Shown here: one piece after another, positions 27,368 to 36,445 of the stretch
Layout: each line of letters opens with the position of its first letter
How positions within the stretch are numbered: position 1 is the stretch's first letter
Source of the DNA: Olivibacter jilunii
GTDB taxonomy: Bacteria; Bacteroidota; Bacteroidia; Sphingobacteriales; Sphingobacteriaceae
Assembly (NCBI RefSeq): GCF_900607235.1
Contig: NZ_LR027855.1
Span: 149,821 to 213,820, forward strand
Direction: 5' to 3'
Length of the DNA: 64,000 nucleotides
Notes under the pieces: model-generated
Database searches by the model: none
What the model saw: only the letters and a program-made list of their open reading frames with translations
Told to the model about the DNA's origin: nothing
Made by a program: the position numbers and the translations under genes

Positions 27368-28015
27368 ATGAACAAGTATTTAATTTTTGTCCTTAGTTTA
27401 CTCGTATGGGGGTGTGGTCAAAAAGGACAGCAACGTTTACCTATTCTTGGTGAACGGGAACCGGTGACGAAAGAAGTAGATGGAAAAACTGTAACGGATA
27501 CGCTATATCAAACCATTCCTACATTTTCTTTTATTAATCAAGACAGTACGATCGTAACAGATAAAGATTTTGACAACAGCATATATGTAGCTGATTTCTT
27601 TTTCACCTCATGCCCCAGCATTTGTCCGGTGATGAGCAAAAACTTATTAAAGGTACTGAATAAGTATCAAGGAAATGAGGAAGTAAAAATTCTCTCACAT
27701 AGTATTGACACAAAATATGATACGCCTTGGGTTTTAAAAAGATATGCCAATAAACTAGGTGTAAAAGGAAATCAATGGCAATTTGTGCATGGTACTCAGC
27801 GAGACATTTATGGCATTGCCGATAAGTATATGGTTTATGCAAAGGAAGACGCGCAAGCTCCGGGAGGCTTTGAACACCAGGGATGGCTTATTTTGGTTGA
27901 CAAAGAAAAGCGAATACGTGGAGCTTATGACGGAACGGACGATAATCAAGTGGCCCAATTGATGCAGGACATGGATATATTACTAGGCGAGTATAAAGGT
28001 GGGCATGAGAAATAG
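27368..28015 (+). CDS. SCO1/SenC family lipoprotein
   Basis: 215 residues from ATG 27368 (a TTG eight codons earlier lies inside a hairpin and is unlikely). Lipobox LLVWGC (Cys16), thioredoxin fold with the copper-binding Cys pair C82 and C86 (TSCPSICPVM) and the distant His170 (GGFEHQGW), the full SCO ligand set. SCO proteins deliver copper to, or reduce thiols of, the CuA site of cytochrome oxidase. The next gene encodes a c-type cytochrome that overlaps it by 11 bases, so both are probably translated together. Confidence 0.92.
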   Translation: MNKYLIFVLSLLVWGCGQKGQQRLPILGEREPVTKEVDGKTVTDTLYQTIPTFSFINQDSTIVTDKDFDNSIYVADFFFTSCPSICPVMSKNLLKVLNKYQGNEEVKILSHSIDTKYDTPWVLKRYANKLGVKGNQWQFVHGTQRDIYGIADKYMVYAKEDAQAPGGFEHQGWLILVDKEKRIRGAYDGTDDNQVAQLMQDMDILLGEYKGGHEK

Positions 28016-28439
28016 CTTTTTGTGGGCGGGCTTCTTGGTGGCCTTGATTGCTTCCGTCATGAATGCTTGTCAGGGGGAGCAAGAAATAAAAAAGGCGCAA
28101 TTTTTCACGAATGGGAAATCCCTATTTGCCACAAAATGTGCAAATTGTCACGGATCAGAAGGTGAAGGTCTCGGCAATCTATATCCGCCCCTAACAGATA
28201 CCACCTTTTTATATACGATGCGAAAGGAATTACCTTGTATCGTGAAATACGGTTTACACGAAGAACTAACCATTGAGAATCGGAAATTTGACACAGAAAT
28301 GCCGGCCAACCCTACTTTAACAGATCAGGAAATCGCTTATATATTAACCTATGTTGGAAATTCTTTTGGCAATGACTTGGGATTTGTAAGCACGGAAGAA
28401 GTGGCTGTTCATTTAAAAAATTGCGCTGCGACAAATTAG
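28005..28439 (+). CDS. lipoprotein c-type cytochrome
   Basis: 144 residues from ATG 28005 (GTG 27999 is also open). N-terminal hydrophobic stretch with lipobox VMNAC (Cys22), one heme site CANCH (C45, C48, H49) and probable axial Met99 in TEMPANP. Monohaem, membrane-anchored on the periplasmic side; electron donor or acceptor for respiration. Start overlaps the SCO stop by 11 bases, so translation is coupled. No oxidase subunit lies in the window. Confidence 0.9.
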   Translation: MRNSFLWAGFLVALIASVMNACQGEQEIKKAQFFTNGKSLFATKCANCHGSEGEGLGNLYPPLTDTTFLYTMRKELPCIVKYGLHEELTIENRKFDTEMPANPTLTDQEIAYILTYVGNSFGNDLGFVSTEEVAVHLKNCAATN

Positions 28440-28556
28440 GCCATCACACTGGAGGAAGTACGAAAGAAATAGGCTGGATAGGTTCAAGATCGTAAATACA
28501 GCATGATTTTGTACTAAATACTGGTCAATCCATTTCTTATTTTGAGATTTTTATAG

Positions 28557-28564
28557 TAGGTTTG
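28557..28564 (+). promoter_or_regulatory. rnpB promoter -7 element
   Basis: TAGGTTTG, exact match, ends 6 bases before the 5' arm of P1 of RNase P RNA. A TTTC at 28533-28536, 20 bases upstream, is a near -33. Confidence 0.6.
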
Positions 28565-28570
28565 CATGAT

Positions 28571-28944
28571 GCAAGCCGTTCTATCGCCGCACTTTGTGAG
28601 GAGGAAAGTCCGGGCAATATAGAGCATCTCGCTTCCTAACGGGAAGGTCCCGGTTAAACCCGGGAACGGAAAGTGCCACAGAAAATAAACCGTCTCGATT
28701 GCTATCGAGATAAGGGTGAAAACGTGAGGTAAGAGCTCACGGCCTTGTATGGCGACATACATTGCGGTAAACCCCGGGAATTGAAAGACCAAATAGGTTC
28801 TGAACGTAGGGTTGCTCGCTCTCTTCGCCTTTTAGGCGGATTCAGAATGGGTAGGTCGTTAGACCTTACAAGTGATTGTAAGGCTAGATAAATGATAGAA
28901 GCTCAACTTCGGTTGAGGACAGAACCCGGCTTATAGGCTTGCTT
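28571..28944 (+). ncRNA. rnpB: RNase P RNA (bacterial type A)
   Basis: Catalytic RNA of RNase P, which trims the 5' end of tRNA precursors. Seen: the universal gaggaaagtccgggc block (28600-28614), the acagaacccggcttata block near the 3' end (28919-28935) that pairs with it as P4, and P1 arms gcaagcc (28571-28577) and ggcttgc (28936-28942). A run of eight T follows P1, giving termination. Length of about 374 is normal. Open frames read through this region are not genes. Confidence 0.96.
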
Positions 28945-28996
28945 TTTTTTAGAACTTAAACAGCATAAAATTGCGATTTTGACGCAATAGACACTT

Positions 28997-30433
28997 ATGG
29001 CTAAAATATTAATCATTGATGATGAACGGGCGATTAGAAGCACGTTGCGGGAGATTTTAGAATACGAAGATTATCAGGTCACCGATGTTGATAATGGCCT
29101 CGATGGTCTCGAAATCATCAAAAGAGACAACATCAACCTGGTATTATGTGATATCAAAATGGGGAGAATGGACGGAATGGAAGTGCTTACAGAAGCACAA
29201 TCTATTAAGCCGGACCTTCCGTTTATTATGATATCGGGGCATGGTACGGTTGAAACAGCCGTTGAAGCGAGCAAAAAAGGGGCTTATGACTTTATATCGA
29301 AACCACCCGATTTAAACAGGCTGCTTATCACAGTAAGGAATGCACTGGAACGTGGAACGCTGGTCACCGAAACAAAAGTATTAAAACGCAGGGTAAGTAA
29401 AACCAGGGAGATACTTGGTGAATCAGAGGCTATTACGAAGATAAAAGAAACGATCGATCGTGTGGCACCAACAGATGCCCGAGTTCTGATTACCGGTGCC
29501 AATGGAAGCGGTAAAGAACTGGTGGCTAGATGGCTTCATGAAAAATCAAATCGAGCCAACTCTCCCCTGATTGAAGTGAATTGTGCGGCAATCCCCTCGG
29601 AATTAATCGAAAGTGAGTTATTCGGACATGAAAAAGGATCGTTTACATCTGCTGTTAAGCAACGGATCGGTAAATTTGAGCAAGCGGATCGAGGTACATT
29701 ATTTTTGGATGAGATTGGTGATATGAGTTTATCTGCTCAGGCAAAAGTATTGCGAGCCTTGCAGGAAAATAAAATAACACGGGTGGGTGGCGATAAGGAA
29801 ATCGAAGTAAATGTCCGTGTAATAGCGGCAACAAATAAAGATCTATTAAGGGAAATCGAATCAGGTAATTTCCGTATGGACCTTTACCACCGCCTAAGTG
29901 TCATCCTAATACACGTCCCTCCTCTTTCAGAGAGACGATCGGATATCCCCATCATTGCGGAACAGTTTTGTGAAGAAATCTGTACAGATTATGGCATGCC
30001 TATTAAAAAGATAACGAGCAGTGCTATTGATGCGTTAAAATCGCTTCCTTGGACCGGGAATATTCGTGAATTGAGAAATATGGTAGAGCGACTTATCATT
30101 TTAAGCGATAAATCGATTACCGACAAAGACGTGTATGCTTATGCCAATCCCGGCGGGCCTGTTTTGGAAAGCGCGGAAGTAACCACCAGCATAGGTAACG
30201 GTGCAACTATTTCGTCGCCGGAGCCAAACCATCACGGAAGTATTAATGGATTAAATCATTTTGATCAATTCTCTTCTTTTCAAGAATATAAGGACTATGC
30301 GGAAAGAGAATATATCAAATACAAACTAGAAAATAATGCCTGGAATGTATCGAAAACAGCCGATGATATTGAAATTCAGCGCAGCCATCTCTATAGCAAA
30401 ATCGAAAAATATGGCTTGAAGCGGGAGAATTGA
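28997..30433 (+). CDS. sigma-54 dependent response regulator (NtrC family)
   Basis: 478 residues. Receiver domain with D52 as phosphoacceptor; AAA+ domain with Walker A (GANGSGKE, 167-174), Walker B (LFLDEIGD, 235-242) and R-fingers; C-terminal Fis-type helix-turn-helix (NNAWNVSKTADDIEIQRSHLYSKIEKYGL). The sigma-54 contact loop reads GSFTSA (214-219) where GAFTGA is usual: Phe and Thr are kept, both small residues changed. From memory this form is common in this Bacteroidota lineage. The cognate kinase is not next to it. It follows rnpB after about 50 bases. Confidence 0.93.
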   Translation: MAKILIIDDERAIRSTLREILEYEDYQVTDVDNGLDGLEIIKRDNINLVLCDIKMGRMDGMEVLTEAQSIKPDLPFIMISGHGTVETAVEASKKGAYDFISKPPDLNRLLITVRNALERGTLVTETKVLKRRVSKTREILGESEAITKIKETIDRVAPTDARVLITGANGSGKELVARWLHEKSNRANSPLIEVNCAAIPSELIESELFGHEKGSFTSAVKQRIGKFEQADRGTLFLDEIGDMSLSAQAKVLRALQENKITRVGGDKEIEVNVRVIAATNKDLLREIESGNFRMDLYHRLSVILIHVPPLSERRSDIPIIAEQFCEEICTDYGMPIKKITSSAIDALKSLPWTGNIRELRNMVERLIILSDKSITDKDVYAYANPGGPVLESAEVTTSIGNGATISSPEPNHHGSINGLNHFDQFSSFQEYKDYAEREYIKYKLENNAWNVSKTADDIEIQRSHLYSKIEKYGLKREN

Positions 30434-30435
30434 TT

Positions 30436-30495
30436 AGAGACGTAGGTAGCGAGACACCTGCCTACATCTTATATCTTACTCTCCTATGTCTTATA
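30436..30495 (-). repeat. intergenic repeat, family II (copy 2)
   Basis: Short member directly after the regulator stop: 'gtaggtag...ctgcctac' palindrome at about 30442-30465, then 'atcttatatcttactctcct' and 'atgtctta' words. Confidence 0.5.
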
Positions 30496-30499
30496 AAAA

Positions 30500-31066
30500 C
30501 TAATTCCACATGGGGTTCTGAGGGAAACCTGCTACATGGGCATACCTTGGTCCTAAACTAATAACAGCCTCTTTCCATAAATTTTCTTCATCATTAACAA
30601 ACACAATGTCGGGATCAAAGCTATTCCCTATCATCCACGTGTTTTCCTTCAGCTCTTTATTTAACTGACCACCTGACCAACCGGAGTATCCAATAAAAAA
30701 CTTTATCTCCTCCAATCCTATGGCACGATCGTTTATCAGTAGCTTCAACGCCTCAAAATTTCCACCCCAAAATAAATTTTCTTTTATTTCGATGCCACTG
30801 TTTAAACGATCATAACATTTGTGAATGAATTGTATACTATCTTGCCCCACAGGCCCACCTACGAACAGTTGATATTCAGCGTTTGGCATATCGGACATTA
30901 CATCCTTCAATAAAAGGGAGCTGGGTTGGTTTAATACCAAACCTACCGATCCGTCTTCGTCACTATGTTCACACAATAAAACAACAGAGCGCTGAAAATT
31001 TGGATCTAGCATGAAAGGTTCGGAAAGTAATAAACTACCTTGTTGCGGATTGAAATTGCTAAGCAT
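30500..31066 (-). CDS. YqgE/AlgH family protein (UPF0301)
   Basis: 188 residues. Matches UPF0301/YqgE: LLLSEPFMLDPNFQRSVVLLCEH near the N terminus, GSVGLVLNQPSS, FVGGPVGQDSIQF, and the GYSGWSGGQLNKEL block. The Pseudomonas homologue AlgH has been linked to alginate regulation, but the biochemical role is not established; probably cytoplasmic. Divergent from pdxH across a gap that holds a family II repeat. An exact -7 element lies at 31107-31114. Confidence 0.9.
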   Translation of the reverse strand: MLSNFNPQQGSLLLSEPFMLDPNFQRSVVLLCEHSDEDGSVGLVLNQPSSLLLKDVMSDMPNAEYQLFVGGPVGQDSIQFIHKCYDRLNSGIEIKENLFWGGNFEALKLLINDRAIGLEEIKFFIGYSGWSGGQLNKELKENTWMIGNSFDPDIVFVNDEENLWKEAVISLGPRYAHVAGFPQNPMWN

Positions 31067-31106
31067 GAGAAATAAATTTCTATTCGTAAAATCAATATAA
31101 TCCTAT

Positions 31107-31114
31107 CAAATATA
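31107..31114 (-). promoter_or_regulatory. promoter -7 element for the AlgH-like gene
   Basis: TATATTTG on the minus strand, exact TAnnTTTG match, 40 bases before the ATG at 31066. No clear TTG at the -33 distance. Confidence 0.4.
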
Positions 31115-31129
31115 GGGCCGAAATTTAGC

Positions 31130-31245
31130 TTTGAGGTATTAGGTGTTAGATGTTAGATTTTAGGTGTTAGCTTTTAGGTATTAGGTGTCTATTGGTGTCC
31201 GATGTCTTACGAGTTGCCTGCCAGTAGGCAGGTGTCTCTTATCCC
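31130..31245 (-). repeat. intergenic repeat, family II (copy 3)
   Basis: Lies in the AlgH-pdxH divergent gap. Words 'ggtattaggtgttagatgtt' repeated with small changes, then 'gtccgatgtcttacg' (reverse complement of a word in copy 1) and the palindrome gcctgccagtaggcagg (31215-31231). Confidence 0.55.
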
Positions 31246-31350
31246 CTGGTTTGATATATATCTTATATTGGCATTCCATTTTCCCTCATCTAATTCTCAT
31301 ATAAAAGAAAGTTTATGTATGTTTAGGTGAATAAATGGCTACGTTTTTTT

Positions 31351-31358
31351 TAAGTTTG
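31351..31358 (+). promoter_or_regulatory. pdxH promoter -7 element
   Basis: TAAGTTTG, exact match, 17 bases before the pdxH ATG. The -33 region has no exact TTG. Confidence 0.45.
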
Positions 31359-31375
31359 TAAAAGAACTATAAGCT

Positions 31376-32029
31376 ATGGATAAGGAATTACATATTGAAG
31401 ATATTAGAACGGATTATAGACTGGCATCCTTAACTGAAGATAGCATTGACAAAGACCCCATTCGCCAATTTGAGCAATGGTTTGAACAGGCTATCAACGC
31501 CCAAGTAATAGAGGTCAATGCTATGACACTAGCAACAGTAGATGCTGATGGTTCACCTAGCGCTCGTATCGTATTGCTGAAAGATATTGAAGATGGCGCC
31601 TTCGTTTTCTACACCAACTATAATAGTCAAAAAGCCAAAGAGATCGCCACTCATCCGATGGTCTCCCTTGTGTTTTTTTGGCCCGATCTACAAAGGCAGG
31701 TGCGTATCAAGGGAACCGTAGAAAAAGTGGATAAAGCCAATTCGGAAGCTTATTTCCATAGTAGACCGGTCGGCAGTCAATTGGGAGCCTGGGCTTCGCC
31801 TCAAAGCGATGTTATTCCGAGCAGGGTATTCCTGGAAGAAAATCTTAAAGAGGTTTCCGAAAAATATAAAAACCAGGTTGTACCAAAACCTCCACACTGG
31901 GGCGGCTATAAGGTAACACCTTCTACAATAGAATTCTGGCAAGGTAGAACAAACCGGTTACACGACCGAATTCTATACAGCAAAAATACCTCGAGTGCGG
32001 GATGGGCGATTAATCGTTTAGCACCTTGA
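31376..32029 (+). CDS. pdxH: pyridoxamine 5'-phosphate oxidase
   Basis: 217 residues. FMN enzyme that oxidises pyridoxine or pyridoxamine 5'-phosphate to pyridoxal phosphate. Seen: ARIVLLKDIEDGAFVFYTNYNSQKA (FMN-binding), SLVFFWPDLQRQVRIKGTVEKV, SRPVGSQLGAWAS and the C-terminal WQGRTNRLHDRI ... INRLAP. Complete and of normal length. It lies 7 bases before nuoC, so all three genes are probably on one message although the functions differ; its PLP product serves BioA, BioF and the MocR regulator found further along the window. Confidence 0.96.
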   Translation: MDKELHIEDIRTDYRLASLTEDSIDKDPIRQFEQWFEQAINAQVIEVNAMTLATVDADGSPSARIVLLKDIEDGAFVFYTNYNSQKAKEIATHPMVSLVFFWPDLQRQVRIKGTVEKVDKANSEAYFHSRPVGSQLGAWASPQSDVIPSRVFLEENLKEVSEKYKNQVVPKPPHWGGYKVTPSTIEFWQGRTNRLHDRILYSKNTSSAGWAINRLAP

Positions 32030-32036
32030 TAAACAA

Positions 32037-32531
32037 ATGGATCTTACGAAAATAAAAAACATACTCACGTCCCGCTTCGGCAATGAATGTATTGTGGACG
32101 AAGAATTGCAAGGATTACAACCTGCTTTGGTGATTCATCGGGACTTTCTGCGGGCTGTCTGTAAAGAACTCAAAGAGAACCAGGACACTTGGTTCGACTT
32201 TCTATCCTGCATTTCAGGAGTCGACTATGGCGTTAATGAGGGCTTCGGTGTTGTATATCATCTTGCGTCAATTCCTTATAAAACGCAGTTAACGCTAAAG
32301 GTAAAATTGGATAACGTTCGTGAAGGATCGACATTGCCTTCGATTGACAGCGTTAGCACAATTTGGCGTACAGCTGATTGGCACGAAAGAGAAGCATATG
32401 ACCTGGTAGGTATTTTCTTTAATGACCATCCCGATTTAAGACGTATTCTACTGCCTGACGATTGGAGTGGGTATCCGCTACGGAAAGATTACCAAGACGC
32501 GGAAAGCTACCATGGCATTCCAATAAATTGA
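32037..32531 (+). CDS. nuoC: NADH-quinone oxidoreductase subunit C
   Basis: 164 residues. 30-kDa subunit of complex I, peripheral arm. Seen: the family signature [28 protein letters not shown] and GYPLRKDY. Separate from NuoD (not fused). The usual neighbours nuoA and nuoB are absent upstream, where pdxH lies instead. Confidence 0.95.
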   Translation: MDLTKIKNILTSRFGNECIVDEELQGLQPALVIHRDFLRAVCKELKENQDTWFDFLSCISGVDYGVNEGFGVVYHLASIPYKTQLTLKVKLDNVREGSTLPSIDSVSTIWRTADWHEREAYDLVGIFFNDHPDLRRILLPDDWSGYPLRKDYQDAESYHGIPIN

Positions 32532-32568
32532 ATCAAAAAATTTAACCTTCTTTCGAAACAACAAATTA

Positions 32569-33765
32569 GTGAATAATACGGATACACAAGCTGCTTTAAA
32601 CGCTTACGAAAAAAGAATGTCTGAATTAGGCCCGGAGGAAATGATTATTAACATCGGCCCCCAACACCCGTCTACACATGGCGTTCTACGTTTGGAAGTT
32701 ATTTCAGATGGTGAAATTGTTAAGGAGGTTGTTCCCCACATGGGCTATCTTCATCGTTGCTTTGAAAAACATGCCGAGTCGATGAATTATGGAAAAACCA
32801 TTCCTTTTACCGATCGCATGGACTACTTAGCTTCTATGAATAATAGTCATGCTTTTGTAATGGGCGTCGAAAGGATGCTTGGTTTAGACAAGGAGATTCC
32901 TAAACGAATTGAATATATCCGTGTTTTGGTCTGCGAATTAAACAGGATTGCATCGCACCTGATTGCAATTGGCACCTATGGCATTGACATTGGCGCCTTC
33001 ACTCCTTTTATGTGGTGTTTTAGAGACCGCGAGCATATTATGAATATGCTGGAATGGGCATCAGGATCAAGGATGCTCTACAATTATATTTGGATCGGCG
33101 GGTTGTTTTACGACTTACCTGTCGGTTTTGAAGAAAGATGCAAAGAATTTGTTCACTATTTTAAACCAAAATTAGTTGAACTGGATGAGCTTTTAACAAA
33201 CAATCAGATCTTTATCTCACGCACCGCTAATATTGGCGCTTTGCCGCTGGAAGTAGCAATCAATTATGGTTGCTCAGGACCAATGCTCCGTGCTTCAGGC
33301 TTAAAATGGGATCTTAGGAGAGTAGACGAGTATTCGGTATATCCGGAGATCGATTTTGATATTCCCATTGGAAAAGGTGAAATGGGCAAGAAAGGCGACT
33401 GCTGGGATCGATATAAAGTGAGGGTTGATGAAATCGTTGAGTCGGTTAAGATTATTGAACAATGTCTGGAAAGATTACAGAAAGATTTAAAAAGAACACC
33501 TGATTTTGATCCCCGTGGCTTAGTCCCTAAAAAAGTATCTCCAAAAGCGCAAGACTATTATGTAAGGGCTGAAAATCCCAAGGGAGAGCTCGGCTTCTAT
33601 TTTATAACCGATGGCAAGTTGGACATTCCGAGACGTGTAAAAGCCAGGGGGCCTAGTTTTAATAACTTATCTGTTCTACCGGAGCTATCAAAAAACATTC
33701 TCATCGCCGACCTTATTGCCATATTAGGATCTATTGACATCGTTTTGGGCGAAGTTGATCGATAG
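32569..33765 (+). CDS. nuoD: NADH-quinone oxidoreductase subunit D
   Basis: 398 residues from GTG 32569; ATG 32620 (MSELGPEE) is an equally possible start. 49-kDa subunit of complex I, forms the quinone site with NuoB. Seen: [50 protein letters not shown], and the C-terminal VLGEVDR. The gene is 37 bases after nuoC. No nuoE, nuoF or other complex I gene follows; a family II repeat and an unrelated HD gene come next, so the nuo genes of this genome are split. Confidence 0.95.
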   Translation: MNNTDTQAALNAYEKRMSELGPEEMIINIGPQHPSTHGVLRLEVISDGEIVKEVVPHMGYLHRCFEKHAESMNYGKTIPFTDRMDYLASMNNSHAFVMGVERMLGLDKEIPKRIEYIRVLVCELNRIASHLIAIGTYGIDIGAFTPFMWCFRDREHIMNMLEWASGSRMLYNYIWIGGLFYDLPVGFEERCKEFVHYFKPKLVELDELLTNNQIFISRTANIGALPLEVAINYGCSGPMLRASGLKWDLRRVDEYSVYPEIDFDIPIGKGEMGKKGDCWDRYKVRVDEIVESVKIIEQCLERLQKDLKRTPDFDPRGLVPKKVSPKAQDYYVRAENPKGELGFYFITDGKLDIPRRVKARGPSFNNLSVLPELSKNILIADLIAILGSIDIVLGEVDR

Positions 33766-33775
33766 CAGTTGGAAA

Positions 33776-33917
33776 CAAGAATCAGGGCAAAGGTATGAGG
33801 TATCAGGATTTATATCCTATGTCTAACTTCTATGTCCTATGTCAAGTATCAAGTATCAAGACTTTCTATCCTATGTCTTACTTCCTATGTCCTATGTCTT
33901 ATATCCTATATCCTAAA
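33776..33917 (-). repeat. intergenic repeat, family II (copy 4)
   Basis: Follows nuoD. Contains 'cctatgtc' and close variants at least seven times ('tatcctatgtctta', 'ctatgtcctatgtc') and 'aagtatcaagtatcaagac', the reverse complement of the 'tgatacttgatac' word of copy 1. No palindrome core in this copy. Confidence 0.65.
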
Positions 33918-33925
33918 TTAACGAC

Positions 33926-33955
33926 TTGATTATACTAAAAATATTAGTATATTTG
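33926..33955 (+). promoter_or_regulatory. promoter of the HD-domain gene
   Basis: TTG at 33926-33928, 19 bases, TATATTTG at 33948-33955: complete match. Because the TTG is promoter DNA, it cannot be the start codon of the HD gene although the frame is open from there. Confidence 0.7.
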
Positions 33956-33988
33956 TCAATCATAAATAGTTTTTTTAGCATCGAAAAA

Positions 33989-34837
33989 ATGGAAGTGATT
34001 GACAAAATCTATGGGAATATCAAGGTATCGCCGCTTAAAGAGGAATTATTGAAAACAGACGTTTTGCAACGGTTGAACTTCATTCATCAAAGTGGTGCCA
34101 TCTTCCTTATAAATCCCCAAGCACACCATAAACGGTTGGAACATTCCATTGGTGTTATGTATCTGATTCAATTATTGGGAGGATCGGAATTGGAGCAAGT
34201 GGCAGGTTTGTTACATGATTTATCTCATACGGCCTTTTCCCATGTGGGCGATTATGTTATGGAAGATGATACGGAAAGTTACCATGAACGTTTATTCGAA
34301 ACTGTTTTAACACAATCGGATATCCCTCAAATTCTGAAGAAACATGGCTATCAAGTGGAAGACCTATTAGATACTAAATTTGATATTTTAGAACAGCCCC
34401 TTCCCTATCTATGTGCTGATCGCATAGACTATACACTACGAGATGCCCATCAGTATGGCATGATAAAACGTCAGGAAGCCATCCACTTTATCAAACATTT
34501 ACAAGTAAGAGATAATAAGATTATTGTTATCGGTGATGAACAAGCACTATGGATCAACAGCTTGTCAAAAAAGGTCAATGAAGAAATTTACAATTATCCT
34601 TTATACGTTTATACGAATCAGCAACTCGCAAACCTTATAAAAAAATATTTACAAGATGGCCGTTTAATCCTAAGCGATTTACTCCAAAACGACACTTTTT
34701 TATTGAATAAGATTAGAAGCCATTATGACGGAGTAGAAGCTATTAAGGCAATAAAAACAGCAATAGGCTACAAAAACTTTCTAAAGAAACCGGAGTCCGT
34801 TAAAATTAAAAAACGTTATATTGATGCTTTTTTGTAA
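33989..34837 (+). CDS. HD-domain phosphohydrolase (SAMHD1/dGTPase-like)
   Basis: 282 residues from ATG 33989; the open frame begins at 33926, but that TTG is the -33 of its promoter. Metal-binding HD residues are seen: H52 (RLEHSIGV), H76-D77 (GLLHDLSHTAFSH) and D144 (CADRIDYTLRD). The C-terminal 130 residues are helical. The family hydrolyses nucleoside triphosphates or other phosphoesters; this short type may act in dNTP control, phage defence or an unknown pathway. Single-gene unit between two repeat blocks. Confidence 0.86.
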   Translation: MEVIDKIYGNIKVSPLKEELLKTDVLQRLNFIHQSGAIFLINPQAHHKRLEHSIGVMYLIQLLGGSELEQVAGLLHDLSHTAFSHVGDYVMEDDTESYHERLFETVLTQSDIPQILKKHGYQVEDLLDTKFDILEQPLPYLCADRIDYTLRDAHQYGMIKRQEAIHFIKHLQVRDNKIIVIGDEQALWINSLSKKVNEEIYNYPLYVYTNQQLANLIKKYLQDGRLILSDLLQNDTFLLNKIRSHYDGVEAIKAIKTAIGYKNFLKKPESVKIKKRYIDAFL

Positions 34838-35090
34838 GAAAAGTAAAAAGTCAAAATTAAAAAGTCAAAAGCCTGCCGTAAGCTTTAAGCAGTAGGCTTT
34901 AAGCTTGACGATTCAACTACTCCATCACTCAATCTACACTTCAAGTTCCTTGCAACCGGCAACGCAAAAAAATTATTCATCGCTCATCATCACATTGGCT
35001 CATCCGCTAATTGTCACATTGGCTAATTTAAAATCTTCCTTACTCAACAACTCCACCACTCAACTACTCCTCTACTCCACAATTAAACTT
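34838..35090 (+). repeat. composite intergenic repeat, family I (copy 5)
   Basis: Fills the 324-base gap to sucC. Orientation X, with the fullest order: 'aaaaagtcaaaattaaaaag', 'gcctgcc', TAAGC part ('gtaagctttaagcagtaggc'), 'ttcaactactccatcactca', 'catcacattggctc', 'gtcacattggctaattt', and 'caactccaccactcaactac'. An open frame at 34905-35099 is only a translation of these words. Confidence 0.75.
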
Positions 35091-35111
35091 CCATTTTAGC
35101 CCGTTATTCCA

Positions 35112-35142
35112 TTGTTATATACAATATAAAATACTATTTTTA
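35112..35142 (+). promoter_or_regulatory. sucC promoter
   Basis: TTG at 35112-35114, 20 bases, TATTTTTA at 35135-35142 (one mismatch to TAnnTTTG), 19 bases before the sucC ATG. Confidence 0.5.
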
Positions 35143-35161
35143 CAGCAAAATTCTTTAAATA

Positions 35162-36352
35162 ATGAACATTCACGAATATCAAGGTAAAGCTATACTGAAG
35201 AGTTTCGGAGTTCGCATTCAGGAAGGTATCGTTGCCGATAACCCTGAACAAGCGGTAGAAGCTGCGAAAAAGTTAAAACAAGATTATAATTCTGATTGGG
35301 TTGTGGTAAAAGCACAGATCCACGCAGGAGGCCGCGGAAAGGGCGGCGGTGTTAAACTTGCAAAGAATATTGATGAGGTTAGAGAAAAAGCTAAAGAAAT
35401 CATCGGTATGCAACTAGTAACTCCTCAAACTGGTCCTGCCGGAAAAAAGGTAAATAAAGTACTTATCGCACAAGATGTTTACTATCCGGGAGCTAGCGAA
35501 ACCAAGGAATTCTATATGAGTGTTTTGTTGGATAGATCACGCGGACGCAACATTATCATGTATTCTACTGAAGGTGGTATGGATATTGAGGAAGTAGCTG
35601 AAAAGACACCTCATCTTATTCAAAAAGAAGAAATAGACCCTTCCATTGGACTTCAAGGATTTCAAGCAAGAAAAATTGCTTTCAATCTGGGACTAAGCGG
35701 TGCGGCTTTTAAAGATATGACTAAATTTGTAGCAGCTCTTTACAAAGCTTACGAAGCGACAGACTCTTCTCAATTCGAAATCAACCCGGTTTTAAAAACT
35801 TCCGATGACAAAATATTAGCAGTTGATGCTAAAGTCAATTTGGATGAAAATGCATTATACCGTCACGCTGATTATGCTGAATTGCGTGATTTATCAGAAG
35901 AAGATCCGACAGAAGTAGAAGCCGGACGCTCCAATTTGAATTACGTTAAACTTGATGGAAATGTCGGTTGTATGGTAAACGGTGCCGGTTTGGCAATGGC
36001 TACCATGGATATTATTAAAATTGCCGGTGGAGAACCTGCGAACTTTTTAGATGTTGGTGGTACTGCCAACGCTGAAACAGTCAAAGCCGGATTCAATATT
36101 ATTTTAAAAGATCCTAATGTAAAGGCTATTCTCATCAATATTTTCGGAGGCATCGTTCGTTGCGATCGTGTAGCTCAGGGCGTCATTGATGCTTATCAGG
36201 AAATTGGCAATATTCCTGTGCCTATTATTGTTCGTTTACAGGGCACGAATGCAGAAGAAGCTAAAAAACTTATTGACGAATCAGGACTTGAGGTATTCTC
36301 AGCAATTCAGCTGAAGGAAGCGGCTGATTTAGTAACTAAAGTACTTTCTTAG
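35162..36352 (+). CDS. sucC: succinyl-CoA synthetase beta subunit
   Basis: 396 residues. ADP- or GDP-forming succinate-CoA ligase, TCA cycle. ATP-grasp fold with [19 protein letters not shown] near residue 53-71, the ADP-binding region, and the C-terminal [38 protein letters not shown] and RLQGTNAEE blocks. Complete. The alpha subunit gene sucD is not in the window, so the two subunits are unlinked here. A terminator hairpin follows at 36385-36412. Confidence 0.97.
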   Translation: MNIHEYQGKAILKSFGVRIQEGIVADNPEQAVEAAKKLKQDYNSDWVVVKAQIHAGGRGKGGGVKLAKNIDEVREKAKEIIGMQLVTPQTGPAGKKVNKVLIAQDVYYPGASETKEFYMSVLLDRSRGRNIIMYSTEGGMDIEEVAEKTPHLIQKEEIDPSIGLQGFQARKIAFNLGLSGAAFKDMTKFVAALYKAYEATDSSQFEINPVLKTSDDKILAVDAKVNLDENALYRHADYAELRDLSEEDPTEVEAGRSNLNYVKLDGNVGCMVNGAGLAMATMDIIKIAGGEPANFLDVGGTANAETVKAGFNIILKDPNVKAILINIFGGIVRCDRVAQGVIDAYQEIGNIPVPIIVRLQGTNAEEAKKLIDESGLEVFSAIQLKEAADLVTKVLS

Positions 36353-36384
36353 TGCTTGGTTACTGACAACGTATTTCATATGAT

Positions 36385-36412
36385 AAACCTCCGGAAGCGA
36401 TTTCGGAGGTTT
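36385..36412 (+). terminator. terminator after sucC
   Basis: Perfect 9-bp stem (aaacctccg 36385-36393, cggaggttt 36404-36412), 10-base loop, followed by 'attgtt'. Lies between sucC and asnS on the plus strand. Confidence 0.75.
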
Positions 36413-36445
36413 ATTGTTAAAGTACCTATTATTTGAATTAGAAAC

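Noticed and set aside
28514-28792. Open frame of 92 codons on the minus strand
   Set aside because: It lies over RNase P RNA, whose conserved blocks and P1 pairing are clear; the frame has no family resemblance.
33926-33988. N-terminal extension of the HD protein from TTG 33926
   Set aside because: The TTG is the -33 of a full-match promoter whose -7 lies inside the extension; the inner ATG fits the family.
34905-35099. Open frame of 64 codons before sucC
   Set aside because: It is a translation of family I repeat words (runs of T, L, S and N) and has no homologue-like feature.
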